Source of the DNA: a virus
Virus record (IMG/VR): IMGVR_UViG_3300021197_001365
Span: 1 to 64,000 of that record
Direction: 5' to 3' (one strand)
DNA length: 64,000 nt
Numbering within the stretch: the stretch's first letter is position 1; the number at the start of each line of letters is the position of its first letter. The notes under the pieces were generated by a model. The model did not search any database, was not told the origin of the DNA, and saw only the letters and a program-made list of their open reading frames with translations. Below, piece after piece: positions 12,057 to 19,271 of this stretch. The position numbers were made by a program, and so were the translations under genes.

Positions 12057-12479
12057 ATGACTAATGCTAAACTAGCAGTGGCAGACCTGCATAAATTTAT
12101 GTTAGGTTTTGACCGAATGTTTCATGATACCAGTGTTTTTGCCCCCACACTCGATGGCGGGTATCCTCGATTCAATATTCTACGTGTAGGCGAGTCCGGC
12201 CATAGAGTCGAATTAGCTGTACCTGGCTGGAATAAAGATGATCTTGAGATTAGCCTTCATAAAGGCTTGTTGACAGTATCGGGCACTGTAAAGCAAACAG
12301 AATCTAGTAACGAAACTTATGTCTACAAAGGCTTAAGTGGTAAGTGCTTCTCACGCACATTCGGCGTAAGCGAGCACGTAAAGCTAGACAAAGCTTACAT
12401 GGAACGTGGACTGTTATGTATTGATTTACATGAAGAAATCCCTAATGAACTGCAACCAATAAAGGTTACAATTTCATAA
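12057..12479 (+). CDS. Small heat-shock protein (Hsp20 family)
   Basis: A 140-residue alpha-crystallin-type chaperone. It has a short N-terminal arm (KFMLGFDRMFHD), the core FNILRVGESGHRVELAVPGW, then NKDDLEISLHKGLLTVSGTV, SRTFGVSEHVKLDKAYMERG, and a C-terminal IKVTIS tail. Such proteins hold unfolding proteins in the cytoplasm; phage copies are known in T4-like cyanophages, where they are thought to support virion assembly. It starts at 12057 behind AAAAGGAG, downstream of a run of small hairpins. Confidence 0.9.
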   Translation: MTNAKLAVADLHKFMLGFDRMFHDTSVFAPTLDGGYPRFNILRVGESGHRVELAVPGWNKDDLEISLHKGLLTVSGTVKQTESSNETYVYKGLSGKCFSRTFGVSEHVKLDKAYMERGLLCIDLHEEIPNELQPIKVTIS

Positions 12480-12487
12480 GGATATAT

Positions 12488-12580
12488 ATGGACTATTTAA
12501 AAGTTGAGTGTTGTGGAGAGTGCTTGCTCTGTTTATGGGCAGCAACAGTAATAACAATGTCTCTAGCACCACTACTTTAA
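12488..12580 (+). CDS. 30-residue Cys-rich membrane peptide
   Basis: MDYLKVECCGECLLCLWAAT followed by a hydrophobic end: four Cys in CCGECLLC next to a membrane segment. The CC-x2-C-x2-C spacing could bind metal. The start follows the previous stop by 8 bases with AAGGAT as a weak ribosome site. Confidence 0.5.
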   Translation: MDYLKVECCGECLLCLWAATVITMSLAPLL

Positions 12581-12625
12581 CCTACTCGCCCGAAGGGAGA
12601 CTTTCGGGCACTTTCCGAGAGCTTA

Positions 12626-12769
12626 ATGAAATTTCCTGTCGAACAAGTAATGGTATGCTTAGCCTTTATAGTGATTTTAGTATCAATGACTACTTGCAGC
12701 CCTCAAGAAAGAAAGTGTGATATTATTCATGAGAGCGCGTCTCATCTTCAAAAATGCGAGGTATGGTAA
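12626..12769 (+). CDS. Small lipoprotein-like or membrane-anchored protein
   Basis: A 47-residue protein with a hydrophobic N-terminus (VMVCLAFIVILVSMTTC) ending in a Cys that could be a non-standard lipobox, followed by a short polar domain (SPQERKCDIIHESASHLQKC). A small outer-membrane spanin subunit would look similar, and a lysozyme lies nearby, but this is a guess. A CCCGAA/TTCGGG hairpin (12589-12609) precedes the start. Stop and next ATG overlap (TAATG). Confidence 0.5.
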   Translation: MKFPVEQVMVCLAFIVILVSMTTCSPQERKCDIIHESASHLQKCEVW

Positions 12770-12867
12770 TGGAGTTAGTAGGAATATTTTGTATAATGAT
12801 GCTGCCTATGATAGCAGGGGGCTTTACTTTTGTAATATCTCAAAAAGCAGTAGGGGGCGAATTTTGA
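12769..12867 (+). CDS. 32-residue membrane peptide
   Basis: The ATG overlaps the preceding stop. One hydrophobic span (MELVGIFCIMMLPMIAGGFT) is followed by a short tail. It is part of a chain of overlapping membrane micro-genes; function unknown. Confidence 0.5.
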   Translation: MELVGIFCIMMLPMIAGGFTFVISQKAVGGEF

Positions 12868-12968
12868 CACCAGAAGATACAGTAATATTATTCTCAATCG
12901 TAGCGGGGTTGCTAATAGCAGGAGGAATGTGGTATGGCGATAGACAATCATCTAAACGAAATAAATAA
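12864..12968 (+). CDS. 34-residue membrane peptide
   Basis: A TTG start overlaps the previous stop (TTGA). One membrane span (VILFSIVAGLLIAGGMW) is followed by a basic tail (DRQSSKRNK), giving an N-out or signal-anchor topology. Coupled by overlap on both sides. Confidence 0.5.
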   Translation: MTPEDTVILFSIVAGLLIAGGMWYGDRQSSKRNK

Positions 12969-13092
12969 AACATATTTTCAACATTTAGTAGGCGCCTGGA
13001 GAGTAGCTTTTATACTTCTTGTGCACGGACTTCTACCAAATGTATGGAAGGATAGAGCGAGTGAAGAAATATGTACTCAGAAAAGGTATTAG
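12934..13092 (+). CDS. DUF6356-like membrane protein
   Basis: A 52-residue protein with YFQHLVGAWRVAFILLVHGL followed by LPNVWKDRAS. This H-L-x-x-A ... L-x-HGLLP ... AS pattern matches my recollection of the DUF6356 family, found in proteobacteria and their phages. One membrane segment; function unknown. It overlaps the previous gene by 35 bases and IscU by 22 bases, so it is translated in a tight chain. Confidence 0.6.
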   Translation: MAIDNHLNEINKTYFQHLVGAWRVAFILLVHGLLPNVWKDRASEEICTQKRY

Positions 13093-13451
13093 ATCATTAT
13101 GAAAATCCCCGGAATGTCGGAAAACTTGACAAAAATGATGAAGATGTCGGAACGGGCCTCACAGGTGCTCCAGCATGTGGAGACGTCATGCAACTTCAAA
13201 TCCGAGTATCGACCGACGGAATTATTGAAGATGCTAAATTCAAAACTTACGGATGCGGCAGTGCTATTGCTTCTTCATCACTACTCACAGAATGGGTTAG
13301 AGGAAAGTCCCTTGACGAAGCGGGAAAGATCAGCAATGTCCAAATTGCTCAAGAATTATCACTTCCGCCAGTAAAAATACATTGTAGCGTATTAGCGGAA
13401 GATGCTATCAAAGCAGCCATCACGGACTATAGAACTAAACATGGGGCCTAA
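13071..13451 (+). CDS. iscU: IscU iron-sulphur cluster scaffold
   Basis: This 126-residue protein is a full-length IscU, recognisably close to the proteobacterial housekeeping form: MYSEKVLDHYENPRNVG at the start, GAPACGDVM (Cys36, Asp38), KTYGCGSAIASSS (Cys62) and KIHCSVLAEDAI (His104, Cys105). The LPPVK loop (98-102) that the chaperone HscA recognises is intact. IscU receives sulphur from IscS and iron, builds a 2Fe-2S cluster and passes it on with HscA/HscB. No other isc gene is seen here, so it would have to use host IscS, HscA and HscB. The gene lies between a chain of membrane micro-genes and the lysozyme, overlapping both neighbours. Likely acquired from a host and kept under selection, since every key residue is present. 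Confidence 0.95.
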   Translation: MYSEKVLDHYENPRNVGKLDKNDEDVGTGLTGAPACGDVMQLQIRVSTDGIIEDAKFKTYGCGSAIASSSLLTEWVRGKSLDEAGKISNVQIAQELSLPPVKIHCSVLAEDAIKAAITDYRTKHGA

Positions 13452-13614
13452 CACCAAACAGTGGCAAGAAAACTCTGATGAATGGTGTAGAACTATGACA
13501 AAGAGTAAAGAAAGTAAAGAATTGTACAAAAAGTACCAAAATAGAACAAAAAATCCAATGTCCTATATAAAGTGGTTGAAAGGAAAAAAATATGAATCGT
13601 CAAAGATTGTATGA
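13441..13614 (+). CDS. Small basic protein
   Basis: A 57-residue Lys-rich protein starting inside the last codons of iscU. It carries WQENSDEWCRTMTKSKESKE and KYQNRTKNPMSYIKWLKGKK. No family recognised. It overlaps the lysozyme start by 23 bases. Confidence 0.55.
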   Translation: MGPNTKQWQENSDEWCRTMTKSKESKELYKKYQNRTKNPMSYIKWLKGKKYESSKIV

Positions 13615-14035
13615 GGAAATTAAAGCAGATGAAGGAGAAATTCTGGAAATTTATAAGGATCATTTGGGATACCCTACTATTGGTATCGGACACCTGGTCA
13701 CAGAAAAAGATGAAGAGTTTGGAGAAGCAACCGGTACTCCCATTACGGCAGAACGCTCAAGAGAGCTCTTCGATAGAGACATTGAGTGTGCCATTAAGGA
13801 CTGCGAACGACTTTACGGACAGTGGCACAATTGGCCAGAAGAGGTTCAATTAATTCTAGTAAACATGGCGTTTAATCTTGGTGGCCCACGTTTAGCAAGA
13901 TTTAAAAATATGCAGAATATGCTATCTCAAGGAAAGTGGAAAGAGGCTGCGGCAGAGGGCCGGGACTCCTTATGGTATAAGCAAGTTACAAATCGAGCAG
14001 AAAGATTAATGACACGACTTGAAAATATCTCTTGA
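13592..14035 (+). CDS. T4-type lysozyme (GH24 endolysin)
   Basis: A 147-residue muramidase with the T4 lysozyme catalytic set: Glu14 in ADEGE, Asp23 in YKDHLGY and Thr29 in PTIGIGHL. The C-terminal helical lobe (LVNMAFNLGGPRLARF, LWYKQVTNRAERLM) is present. It cleaves the MurNAc-GlcNAc bond of peptidoglycan for lysis. There is no signal peptide, so a holin or pinholin must release it; several membrane micro-proteins just upstream are candidates. It starts at 13592 behind AAAGG. Confidence 0.93.
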   Translation: MNRQRLYEEIKADEGEILEIYKDHLGYPTIGIGHLVTEKDEEFGEATGTPITAERSRELFDRDIECAIKDCERLYGQWHNWPEEVQLILVNMAFNLGGPRLARFKNMQNMLSQGKWKEAAAEGRDSLWYKQVTNRAERLMTRLENIS

Positions 14036-14060
14036 CATTCATTACTAGTTAGTGTATAAT
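14032..14060 (+). promoter_or_regulatory. Sigma70-type promoter
   Basis: TTGACA and TATAAT with a 17-base spacer, overlapping the lysozyme stop codon. It drives the gene at 14125 and those after it. Confidence 0.85.
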
Positions 14061-14124
14061 AGATTTTGTGGCTGGGAGTTTTCAAAAAATTCACAGCACA
14101 AATTCACTAACTGGAGACAAGACC

Positions 14125-14847
14125 ATGGCAAACGGTGCCCAAACTCAACAATCCACCATTGAACATGCTCTTGAAGTAATGTATCAACATTTACCTGATA
14201 GATTTTACGTTAAGAGTCCCGAAACAACACGTACAATAGGAATATCTGGGGAAGTATTAAAACGACACTTAGGATGCAAAACTTGGCAGCAAGTTTATGA
14301 TGACTTTGTACTTGGGGATGCAGAAATTCCTGAGAATACTACTTTACAAAAGAGAATAAATCCTAAAACTGGAAACTTTTTTGTAAAAGGAGAAGTATGT
14401 GCAGAAACAGGTAAAGTTTTTATGCACTACAAGCTGAGAGAGGTGAATCAAGACCATCTTGGCTATTGCAAAGAGTACTGGACGACAGCAGAACAGTTTA
14501 ATAAAAAACAAGCAAATGATGTATTTACAAAATCAATGACAGCTGCTAAAACCAGAAATCTTGAATGGAATATCTCTCCTGCAAAAGAAGAAGAATTGCT
14601 TGAACAGAAACACTGCCCAGTTTGTGGTATTAGAATGAGAATGCCTTGGGAAGATTTTCCACGCAAAAAGAGAACACCTATTCCTGCTTCTTTTAGTATA
14701 GATAGACTTGATAATGAAGTAGGGTACATCGATTCTAATGTTAATTCTATATGTCATGGGTGTAATACCCTAAAGGGTGCTATGAGTAGAGAAGATATTG
14801 TACGAGTAGCACAACGTTTAGCAGAATTTGTAACAGAAGAAAAGTAG
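14125..14847 (+). CDS. HNH endonuclease-like protein
   Basis: This 240-residue protein has a C-terminal zinc-ribbon HNH module: HCPVCGIRMRM, then SIDRLDNEVGYIDSNVN and SICHGCNTLKGAMS, giving two CxxC knuckles around the nuclease core. The N-terminal 130 residues are of unknown fold. It may be a free-standing homing endonuclease or a DNA-processing nuclease; no intron is seen. ATG 14125 follows CTGGAG, so I reject the longer frame from 14068, which begins at the promoter. Confidence 0.8.
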   Translation: MANGAQTQQSTIEHALEVMYQHLPDRFYVKSPETTRTIGISGEVLKRHLGCKTWQQVYDDFVLGDAEIPENTTLQKRINPKTGNFFVKGEVCAETGKVFMHYKLREVNQDHLGYCKEYWTTAEQFNKKQANDVFTKSMTAAKTRNLEWNISPAKEEELLEQKHCPVCGIRMRMPWEDFPRKKRTPIPASFSIDRLDNEVGYIDSNVNSICHGCNTLKGAMSREDIVRVAQRLAEFVTEEK

Positions 14848-14848
14848 T

Positions 14849-15445
14849 ATGAATCTTTTTTATCTTGACGAGAACTTGGACAAGTGTGCCGAGTATCATG
14901 TCGACAAACATATTGTAAAAATGCCATTGGAAGTTGCCCAGATATGCTGTACAGCAGTTTGGGTAGATGTGCATTTGGGTTTTGTACCCCGGGCTTTGAA
15001 TAAATCAGAGTCAGATTATCTTAACTCCTTGAAGAAGGAGATTAAACACTTACCGCCTGAAAGCAGACCACTCACTCCTTACCTGCCTATGATGTACAAT
15101 CACCCTTGTACTATCTGGGCACGTAGTTCTTTGGATAACTATGAGTGGACACACTGCTATGGCAATGCGCTCGGAGAGGAGTATCGCTATCGATATGGCA
15201 AACAGCACAAATCAGTCACAGTTATCAACAAACTGCCCGACATTGTCAAAATGGAAAGACTTGGATTTACCACTTTCGGATTGGCAATGCCAGACGTGCT
15301 CAAAGACTATGACAATCCTATACAGTCTTATCGTGACTACTATCATCTCGATAAGGCTACTTTTGCCAGTTGGACTGGGAGACCTGCCCCCTCATGGTGG
15401 GATGATTCTCTCGCAGATTACGAGGCAAGGATCACGAGAAAATAA
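14849..15445 (+). CDS. Conserved phage protein with DKHxVKM motif
   Basis: A 198-residue protein opening MNLFYLDENLDKCAEYHVDK and continuing HIVKMPLEVAQICC. I recognise this opening from a family widespread in marine myo- and siphoviruses; some entries are labelled pyrimidine-dimer glycosylase-like, but I cannot confirm that. The C-terminal half is aromatic-rich (DYDNPIQSYRDYYHLDKATF, RPAPSWWDD). It directly follows the HNH gene by one base. Confidence 0.75.
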   Translation: MNLFYLDENLDKCAEYHVDKHIVKMPLEVAQICCTAVWVDVHLGFVPRALNKSESDYLNSLKKEIKHLPPESRPLTPYLPMMYNHPCTIWARSSLDNYEWTHCYGNALGEEYRYRYGKQHKSVTVINKLPDIVKMERLGFTTFGLAMPDVLKDYDNPIQSYRDYYHLDKATFASWTGRPAPSWWDDSLADYEARITRK

Positions 15446-15607
15446 ATGAAAAATAAAAAAAGTTACAACCACCTTAAACTTGTAGCTTCTCGCTCTGGTC
15501 TATCAAAAGTGGACGATCAGTATTTAGAGTTAGAAAAGCAACAAGAAGAAATCGAAGAGCAAGCAAGATTAATTGCTGAAATGTATGGAGAACCAGACGA
15601 AGAATGA
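15446..15607 (+). CDS. Small coiled-coil protein
   Basis: A 53-residue protein: a basic start (MKNKKSYNHLKLVASRSG) followed by a glutamate-rich predicted coiled coil (YLELEKQQEEIEEQARLIAE). The ATG overlaps the previous stop region and the end overlaps the next gene (ATGA). Function unknown. Confidence 0.6.
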   Translation: MKNKKSYNHLKLVASRSGLSKVDDQYLELEKQQEEIEEQARLIAEMYGEPDEE

Positions 15608-15939
15608 AAAAACTAGGCTTTTGGGTGTATGACACCTACAATTTCTTTTTTAGTCTTAAAATGAACCCTTTAAGATTTATACCAAATGCGTTTACACAGT
15701 ACATACTGATGTTTTATCTATCGGTCATGTGGACAGTTGTATTTACGCTTTGGACTGGATATAGTATTTATTTTGGCCTTGGAAGTGTCGGTGGACACCT
15801 ATTAGTAATTAGTGCTTTTTTTATCACTGCTCTTACCTTTCAAGATGCAGAAAAGAATGGGCATTTATGGGTACAGCGAGTTCAGCCTACCCCAGTACAG
15901 AACAGGAGAGGTGTGTGGAACCTGGAAAAGGAGGGATGA
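15604..15939 (+). CDS. Membrane protein of unknown function
   Basis: A 111-residue protein with two likely membrane spans (QYILMFYLSVMWTVVFTLWT and GSVGGHLLVISAFFITALTF) and a soluble tail. ATGA coupling on both sides. Family not recognised. Confidence 0.65.
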   Translation: MKKLGFWVYDTYNFFFSLKMNPLRFIPNAFTQYILMFYLSVMWTVVFTLWTGYSIYFGLGSVGGHLLVISAFFITALTFQDAEKNGHLWVQRVQPTPVQNRRGVWNLEKEG

Positions 15940-16106
15940 GTATTTTTAAAATTGTAGAAGTATTTTATGCTCAAAACGAAAGAGAGTACAGAGTAGTAGA
16001 AAAAAGACCCGACGGAAAAATACAGGACGTAGCGCGACTTACTAGTAGAGCAAAAGCTCAGTACTACATAGATGCTCGTCAACCACAGATAAAATCGGAG
16101 GAGTAA
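15936..16106 (+). CDS. Small protein of unknown function
   Basis: A 56-residue protein starting at 15936 behind GGAGGG, overlapping the previous stop. It reads MSIFKIVEVFYAQNEREYRV and then KRPDGKIQDVARLTSRAKAQ. It looks like a small beta-beta-alpha domain; no family assigned. Confidence 0.6.
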   Translation: MSIFKIVEVFYAQNEREYRVVEKRPDGKIQDVARLTSRAKAQYYIDARQPQIKSEE

Positions 16107-16109
16107 TCA

Positions 16110-16484
16110 ATGTCAGGCAAGTTTAAAAGTAAACTATTTAATGTATATCATCCTCCTCACTATAAAGCACATCCCAGCGGGGTAGAGTGTATACAGATTA
16201 CAGAGCATATGAGTTTTTGTCTCGGAAATGCTGTAAAGTATATTTGGAGAGCAGGAATAAAAACTCACGATCCTGTACATGATTTAAGCAAAGCAGTATG
16301 GTATCTAAATAGGGAGATAGCAAAAATTGAGAAGAATCAAGAAAAAAGAGTCCGAGAACTTGTCCGATACGAATATACAGAAAGTGATCGGTCTTCTGAG
16401 TGGCAACAGTCCTATAACAAAGAAGGAAGCCTGTGGTATCCTGAATATAGCATACAATACAACCAGGCTTCAGAGAATAATTGA
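16110..16484 (+). CDS. DUF3310 family protein
   Basis: The N-terminal 75 residues carry the DUF3310 pattern: PPHYKAHPSGVECIQITEH, FCLGNAVKYIWRAGIK and DLSKAVWYLNREI. The family is widespread in phages and sometimes annotated as nucleotide-kinase-associated; function unknown. The last 50 residues go beyond the usual family end and share their DNA with the next gene in another frame, so the tail may carry little selection. Confidence 0.8.
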   Translation: MSGKFKSKLFNVYHPPHYKAHPSGVECIQITEHMSFCLGNAVKYIWRAGIKTHDPVHDLSKAVWYLNREIAKIEKNQEKRVRELVRYEYTESDRSSEWQQSYNKEGSLWYPEYSIQYNQASENN

Positions 16485-17019
16485 TGACTTCGAAGAGACG
16501 CAGGCGTATCGTTCAAAAAGAAAAAGCCAGAATAAAGGGAAGGCAGCCACAAAAGATGAAGTGGCAGATGCGGTTACTCGATTCTTATCCGGCGACTCTA
16601 TCTCAGAAATCGCAGCGGGGTTATACAGGTCATCTGGATTTGTTAAGTCCATCATTGAGCGAACTGGAGTCCCACAAAAAGGAGAAGGAAAATGTGACTA
16701 TCTCCCGGATGAGTGCATTGCTGAAGATTTTGCTACTGGAGAGATAGCTTGGTCGGCTCGTTATCACGGCCCTTGTATTATAAAACAAGAACTCTCAGTA
16801 GATTATCAAGCTGAGAAAGCTGGAATGTCTGATGTAAACTATGAAAAGAAGTATGGGTGCAAAGCTTTCAATGTCTGGGTAATTCAAAAAATGGACGAAG
16901 ATTATAGTGAGCGTTGGACTACTGCACAAGGTGCAGGATTTACCGCAACAGAGCTTGCATATGATCTGGGGAAACTTAATCATTTGGAAGAATATGGGGT
17001 TGATCTATCACGTATTTAA
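16327..17019 (+). CDS. HTH protein overlapping the DUF3310 gene
   Basis: A 230-residue frame from a TTG at 16327, preceded by AGGGAG. Two HTH-like units are visible: SPITKKEACGILNIAYNTTR (about 28-47), a pattern I know from other phage proteins, and DSISEIAAGLYRSSGFVKSI (about 94-113). A soluble C-terminal domain of unknown fold follows. It shares 158 bases with the DUF3310 gene in the +1 frame. A later start is possible, but the first HTH lies inside the overlap, so the overlap appears real. Confidence 0.7.
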   Translation: MRRIKKKESENLSDTNIQKVIGLLSGNSPITKKEACGILNIAYNTTRLQRIIDDFEETQAYRSKRKSQNKGKAATKDEVADAVTRFLSGDSISEIAAGLYRSSGFVKSIIERTGVPQKGEGKCDYLPDECIAEDFATGEIAWSARYHGPCIIKQELSVDYQAEKAGMSDVNYEKKYGCKAFNVWVIQKMDEDYSERWTTAQGAGFTATELAYDLGKLNHLEEYGVDLSRI

Positions 17020-17028
17020 AAATAGTTC

Positions 17029-17058
17029 TTGACATTCTTGTTATTTTTGTACTATAAT
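17029..17058 (+). promoter_or_regulatory. Sigma70-type promoter
   Basis: AAAAATAGTTC, then TTGACA and TATAAT with an 18-base spacer, 25 bases upstream of the gene at 17083. Confidence 0.85.
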
Positions 17059-17082
17059 ATAGTCTTGAAAATGAGGAAAGAA

Positions 17083-17532
17083 ATGTCTGACCGATTTTAT
17101 TTACAACAACTACAAGTTCTGGGTGGTTGCCCAGGTTCACGAAACAAAAAGAGGAAGCGCAGAATGGCGTGGGACGACGATAAAAAAGCACAAGCAGTAT
17201 CTATGTACGAAGAGCAAGACCCTACTCCCGAGACCTCCATGGAGATTGTAAAAGCAATCGCAGAGGAGCTTGAAGAGTCACCAAATGGTGTTCGTATGAT
17301 TCTTACCAAAGCTGGAGTTTATGTAAAGAAGACCCCCGCTTCTGGTGGCAGCAAAGCTGGCACGAGTGGTGGTAGTGGTGGGGGCCGCGTATCAAAGGCT
17401 GCCGCACAAGAATCATTAGTTGCGGCTATCACAGATGCTGGTCAAGAAGTTGATGAGGATGTAATTTCAAAGTTGACGGGAAAAGCAGCTCAATACTTTA
17501 CCACTATTATTGCTAACGTAAACTCAAACTAA
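17083..17532 (+). CDS. HTH DNA-binding protein, paralogue D
   Basis: A 149-residue protein starting at 17083 behind GAGGAAAG. A short basic N-terminal extension (VLGGCPGSRNKKRKRRM) precedes the HTH (WDDDKKAQAVSMYEEQDP, then SPNGVRMILTKAGVYVKK). A glycine/serine-rich linker (17339-17391; GGSKAGTSGGSGGG) leads to the same C-terminal helical unit as in paralogues A-C (AAAQESLVAAITDAGQEVDE). A flexible linker between two folded units suggests DNA binding plus oligomerisation. It has its own promoter and a strong terminator. Confidence 0.82.
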   Translation: MSDRFYLQQLQVLGGCPGSRNKKRKRRMAWDDDKKAQAVSMYEEQDPTPETSMEIVKAIAEELEESPNGVRMILTKAGVYVKKTPASGGSKAGTSGGSGGGRVSKAAAQESLVAAITDAGQEVDEDVISKLTGKAAQYFTTIIANVNSN

Positions 17533-17545
17533 AAAACTTTAGTTA

Positions 17546-17575
17546 AACCACTCTCTTTTTGGAGAGTGGTTTTTT
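17546..17575 (+). terminator. Strong rho-independent terminator
   Basis: AACCACTCTC (17546-17555) pairs with GAGAGTGGTT (17562-17571) and is followed by T residues. Confidence 0.93.
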
Positions 17576-17647
17576 GCTAGCCACAGAAACAACCTTAGAG
17601 TTCGGCAAAGTAAAAAATTTTACTGACCTGCTACCTAAGGAGTATTT

Positions 17648-17920
17648 GTGAAAAAAGAGGAATTAGCAGACCTTGTAAATGAGTATGGTGATGCAATAAT
17701 TACTTATCGAAGTGAGAACTCAGGTAAGTTAAAATATAATGTATGTACCCTGGATTTCTCCACACCATATATTCAAAAGAAAAAGAATAGGGCAAAAGAA
17801 TCCCCAGAGACTTTATTGTTATTCTGTTGGGATACTGATTCTTATCGTCTACTAAAACCAGAGAATGTAACCAGTGTTCTTGGGCTGTCTTCGGTTTTAC
17901 AGAACGGTACTCGAAGATGA
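17648..17920 (+). CDS. Conserved phage protein of unknown function
   Basis: A 90-residue protein with a GTG start at 17648 behind AAGGAG. It reads KKEELADLVNEYGDAIITYR and then LLLFCWDTDSYRLLKPENVT, a pattern I associate with short proteins beside PC4-like genes in marine phages. The ATG of the next gene overlaps its stop. Confidence 0.72.
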   Translation: MKKEELADLVNEYGDAIITYRSENSGKLKYNVCTLDFSTPYIQKKKNRAKESPETLLLFCWDTDSYRLLKPENVTSVLGLSSVLQNGTRR

Positions 17921-18219
17921 ATCTGCACGAAGCCCCTCCAATGTATGAGCGAGTAATCCACTATAATCAAGAACATGAAGTTCAAATACGGTTAAGTGTA
18001 AATTCTTTTCGTGGGGTAGAATACCTACATCTAAGAAAGTATTATCTCGATTTTGAAGAAGAATGGAAGCCCTCCTCTGATGGAGTAGCTATGCCAATTG
18101 ATTTTAAAAATTCCAGGGAGCTTTTCATAGGACTCACAGAAATTTTATCATTGGCAGAAAGTAAAGATATTCTAGAAGAACACTTTTCTGACATTGTTCG
18201 AAACCTATACATAAAATAG
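17917..18219 (+). CDS. PC4/p15-like single-stranded DNA-binding protein
   Basis: This 100-residue protein has the PC4 (transcriptional coactivator p15) C-terminal fold signature: VQIRLSVNSFRGVEYLHLRK, YYLDFEEEWKPSSDGVAM, DFKNSRELFIGLTEIL. PC4-like proteins dimerise and bind unwound DNA. Phage copies may act at replication intermediates or promoters. It precedes the ligase genes and follows its neighbour by ATGA overlap. Confidence 0.85.
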   Translation: MNLHEAPPMYERVIHYNQEHEVQIRLSVNSFRGVEYLHLRKYYLDFEEEWKPSSDGVAMPIDFKNSRELFIGLTEILSLAESKDILEEHFSDIVRNLYIK

Positions 18220-18222
18220 TTC

Positions 18223-18251
18223 TTGACTTTTCTTTCTTCTTTCTGTATAAT
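18223..18251 (+). promoter_or_regulatory. Sigma70-type promoter of ligase part A
   Basis: AAAATAGTTC, then TTGACT and TATAAT with a 17-base spacer. Confidence 0.87.
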
Positions 18252-18274
18252 ATATGGTCTGAGTGGGAGAAATT

Positions 18275-19219
18275 ATGAAAGATTTTTTTGAAAAATGCGA
18301 AGCCGCATACTTCTCGGGCTACCCGATAATCTCGGACGAAGAGTATGATGCGCTTGTAGCAAAGTGGAATCATAAAGCACTGGGCCATACCGTCACAGAC
18401 GGTGTGCTTCATTTGTATAAAATGTATTCTTTACAAAAATACTTTGAACTTAACGACGCCCCCGATACTACAGAGTATGTTTGTACTCCAAAGTTGGACG
18501 GGGCCGCAGTGTCTTTACTGTATGTAAATGGACACTTTGCACTTGGATTGACACGAGGGGACGGTAACTTAGGCCGAGATATTACTTTAAAACTAGAAGA
18601 GCTAGTACCTGCCACTATTCCTATGAAGGGTAATGTGCAGATTACTGGTGAAGTAGTTTTACCCTCGTCCGTCACCAATGCTCGCAATGCTGCAGCGGGG
18701 TTGTTAAACGTCAAAGACATTAAAGAGTTTCGAGATCGCTCTCAAAACTTGGTCTTTGTCGCTTACGACCTCCAGTTTGAAAAAGACTACTCAGACTATA
18801 AAGCAGCAATGCATGCATTGGCCCATGAAGGTTTCAATGTAGTGACAGACTTCGACGCTACTAATTATCCTACGGATGGTTTAGTATACCGCCTGCGCTC
18901 TCAGAGAGCCTTTCAAAAAATGGGACATACAGCCCACCACCCTCGCGGCGCTTTTGCGCTCAAAGAGCAGAAGGCGGGTGTACATACAGAATTACTCGAT
19001 GTTGTGTGGCAAGTAGGTAAATCGGGCGTAGTCAGTCCAGTTGCTATACTTGATCCAGTCGAAGTAGAAGGAGCCATTGTGGGCAGGGCAACTCTACACA
19101 ATATCGAGTACATTCGCTCCCTGGAACTAGAAATTGGTTGTACTGTAGAGGTAATACGTAGTGGGGACATCATTCCGAGAATCGTTCGGAGAGCAGACAT
19201 CCCAAAAAATAGTTCTTGA
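18275..19219 (+). CDS. ligA: NAD-dependent DNA ligase, part A (adenylation and OB domains)
   Basis: A 314-residue protein with a shortened Ia region (GYPIISDEEYDALVAKW) and the nucleotidyltransferase domain: the adenylated lysine is Lys73 in TPKLDGAAV. Other LigA motifs follow: TRGDGNLGRDIT, QITGEVVLP, ARNAAAGLL, PTDGLVYRL. It ends with the OB segment (WQVGKSGVVSPVAILDPVEV, GRATLHN). It lacks the zinc finger, HhH and BRCT parts, which form the next gene. Such a split NAD ligase is known from T5. It joins DNA nicks using NAD. I chose ATG 18275 behind GGGAG. Confidence 0.93.
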   Translation: MKDFFEKCEAAYFSGYPIISDEEYDALVAKWNHKALGHTVTDGVLHLYKMYSLQKYFELNDAPDTTEYVCTPKLDGAAVSLLYVNGHFALGLTRGDGNLGRDITLKLEELVPATIPMKGNVQITGEVVLPSSVTNARNAAAGLLNVKDIKEFRDRSQNLVFVAYDLQFEKDYSDYKAAMHALAHEGFNVVTDFDATNYPTDGLVYRLRSQRAFQKMGHTAHHPRGAFALKEQKAGVHTELLDVVWQVGKSGVVSPVAILDPVEVEGAIVGRATLHNIEYIRSLELEIGCTVEVIRSGDIIPRIVRRADIPKNSS

Positions 19220-19244
19220 CTTTTACCTCAGTTTTTCGTATAAT
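19216..19244 (+). promoter_or_regulatory. Sigma70-type promoter between the two ligase genes
   Basis: AAAAAATAGTTC, then TTGACT and TATAAT with a 17-base spacer. It gives part B its own transcription start. Confidence 0.87.
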
Positions 19245-19271
19245 ATATTCTACATTTTCGGAGAAGTTTAA

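Noticed and set aside
12508-12720. 70-residue frame across two micro-genes
   Set aside because: It runs through a hairpin leader and lacks a ribosome site; the frames at 12488 and 12626 explain the region better.
16330-16350. Programmed frameshift joining DUF3310 and the HTH gene at the A-run
   Set aside because: The second gene lies in the +1 frame, which a standard -1 slippery run cannot reach, and it has its own plausible TTG start and ribosome site.
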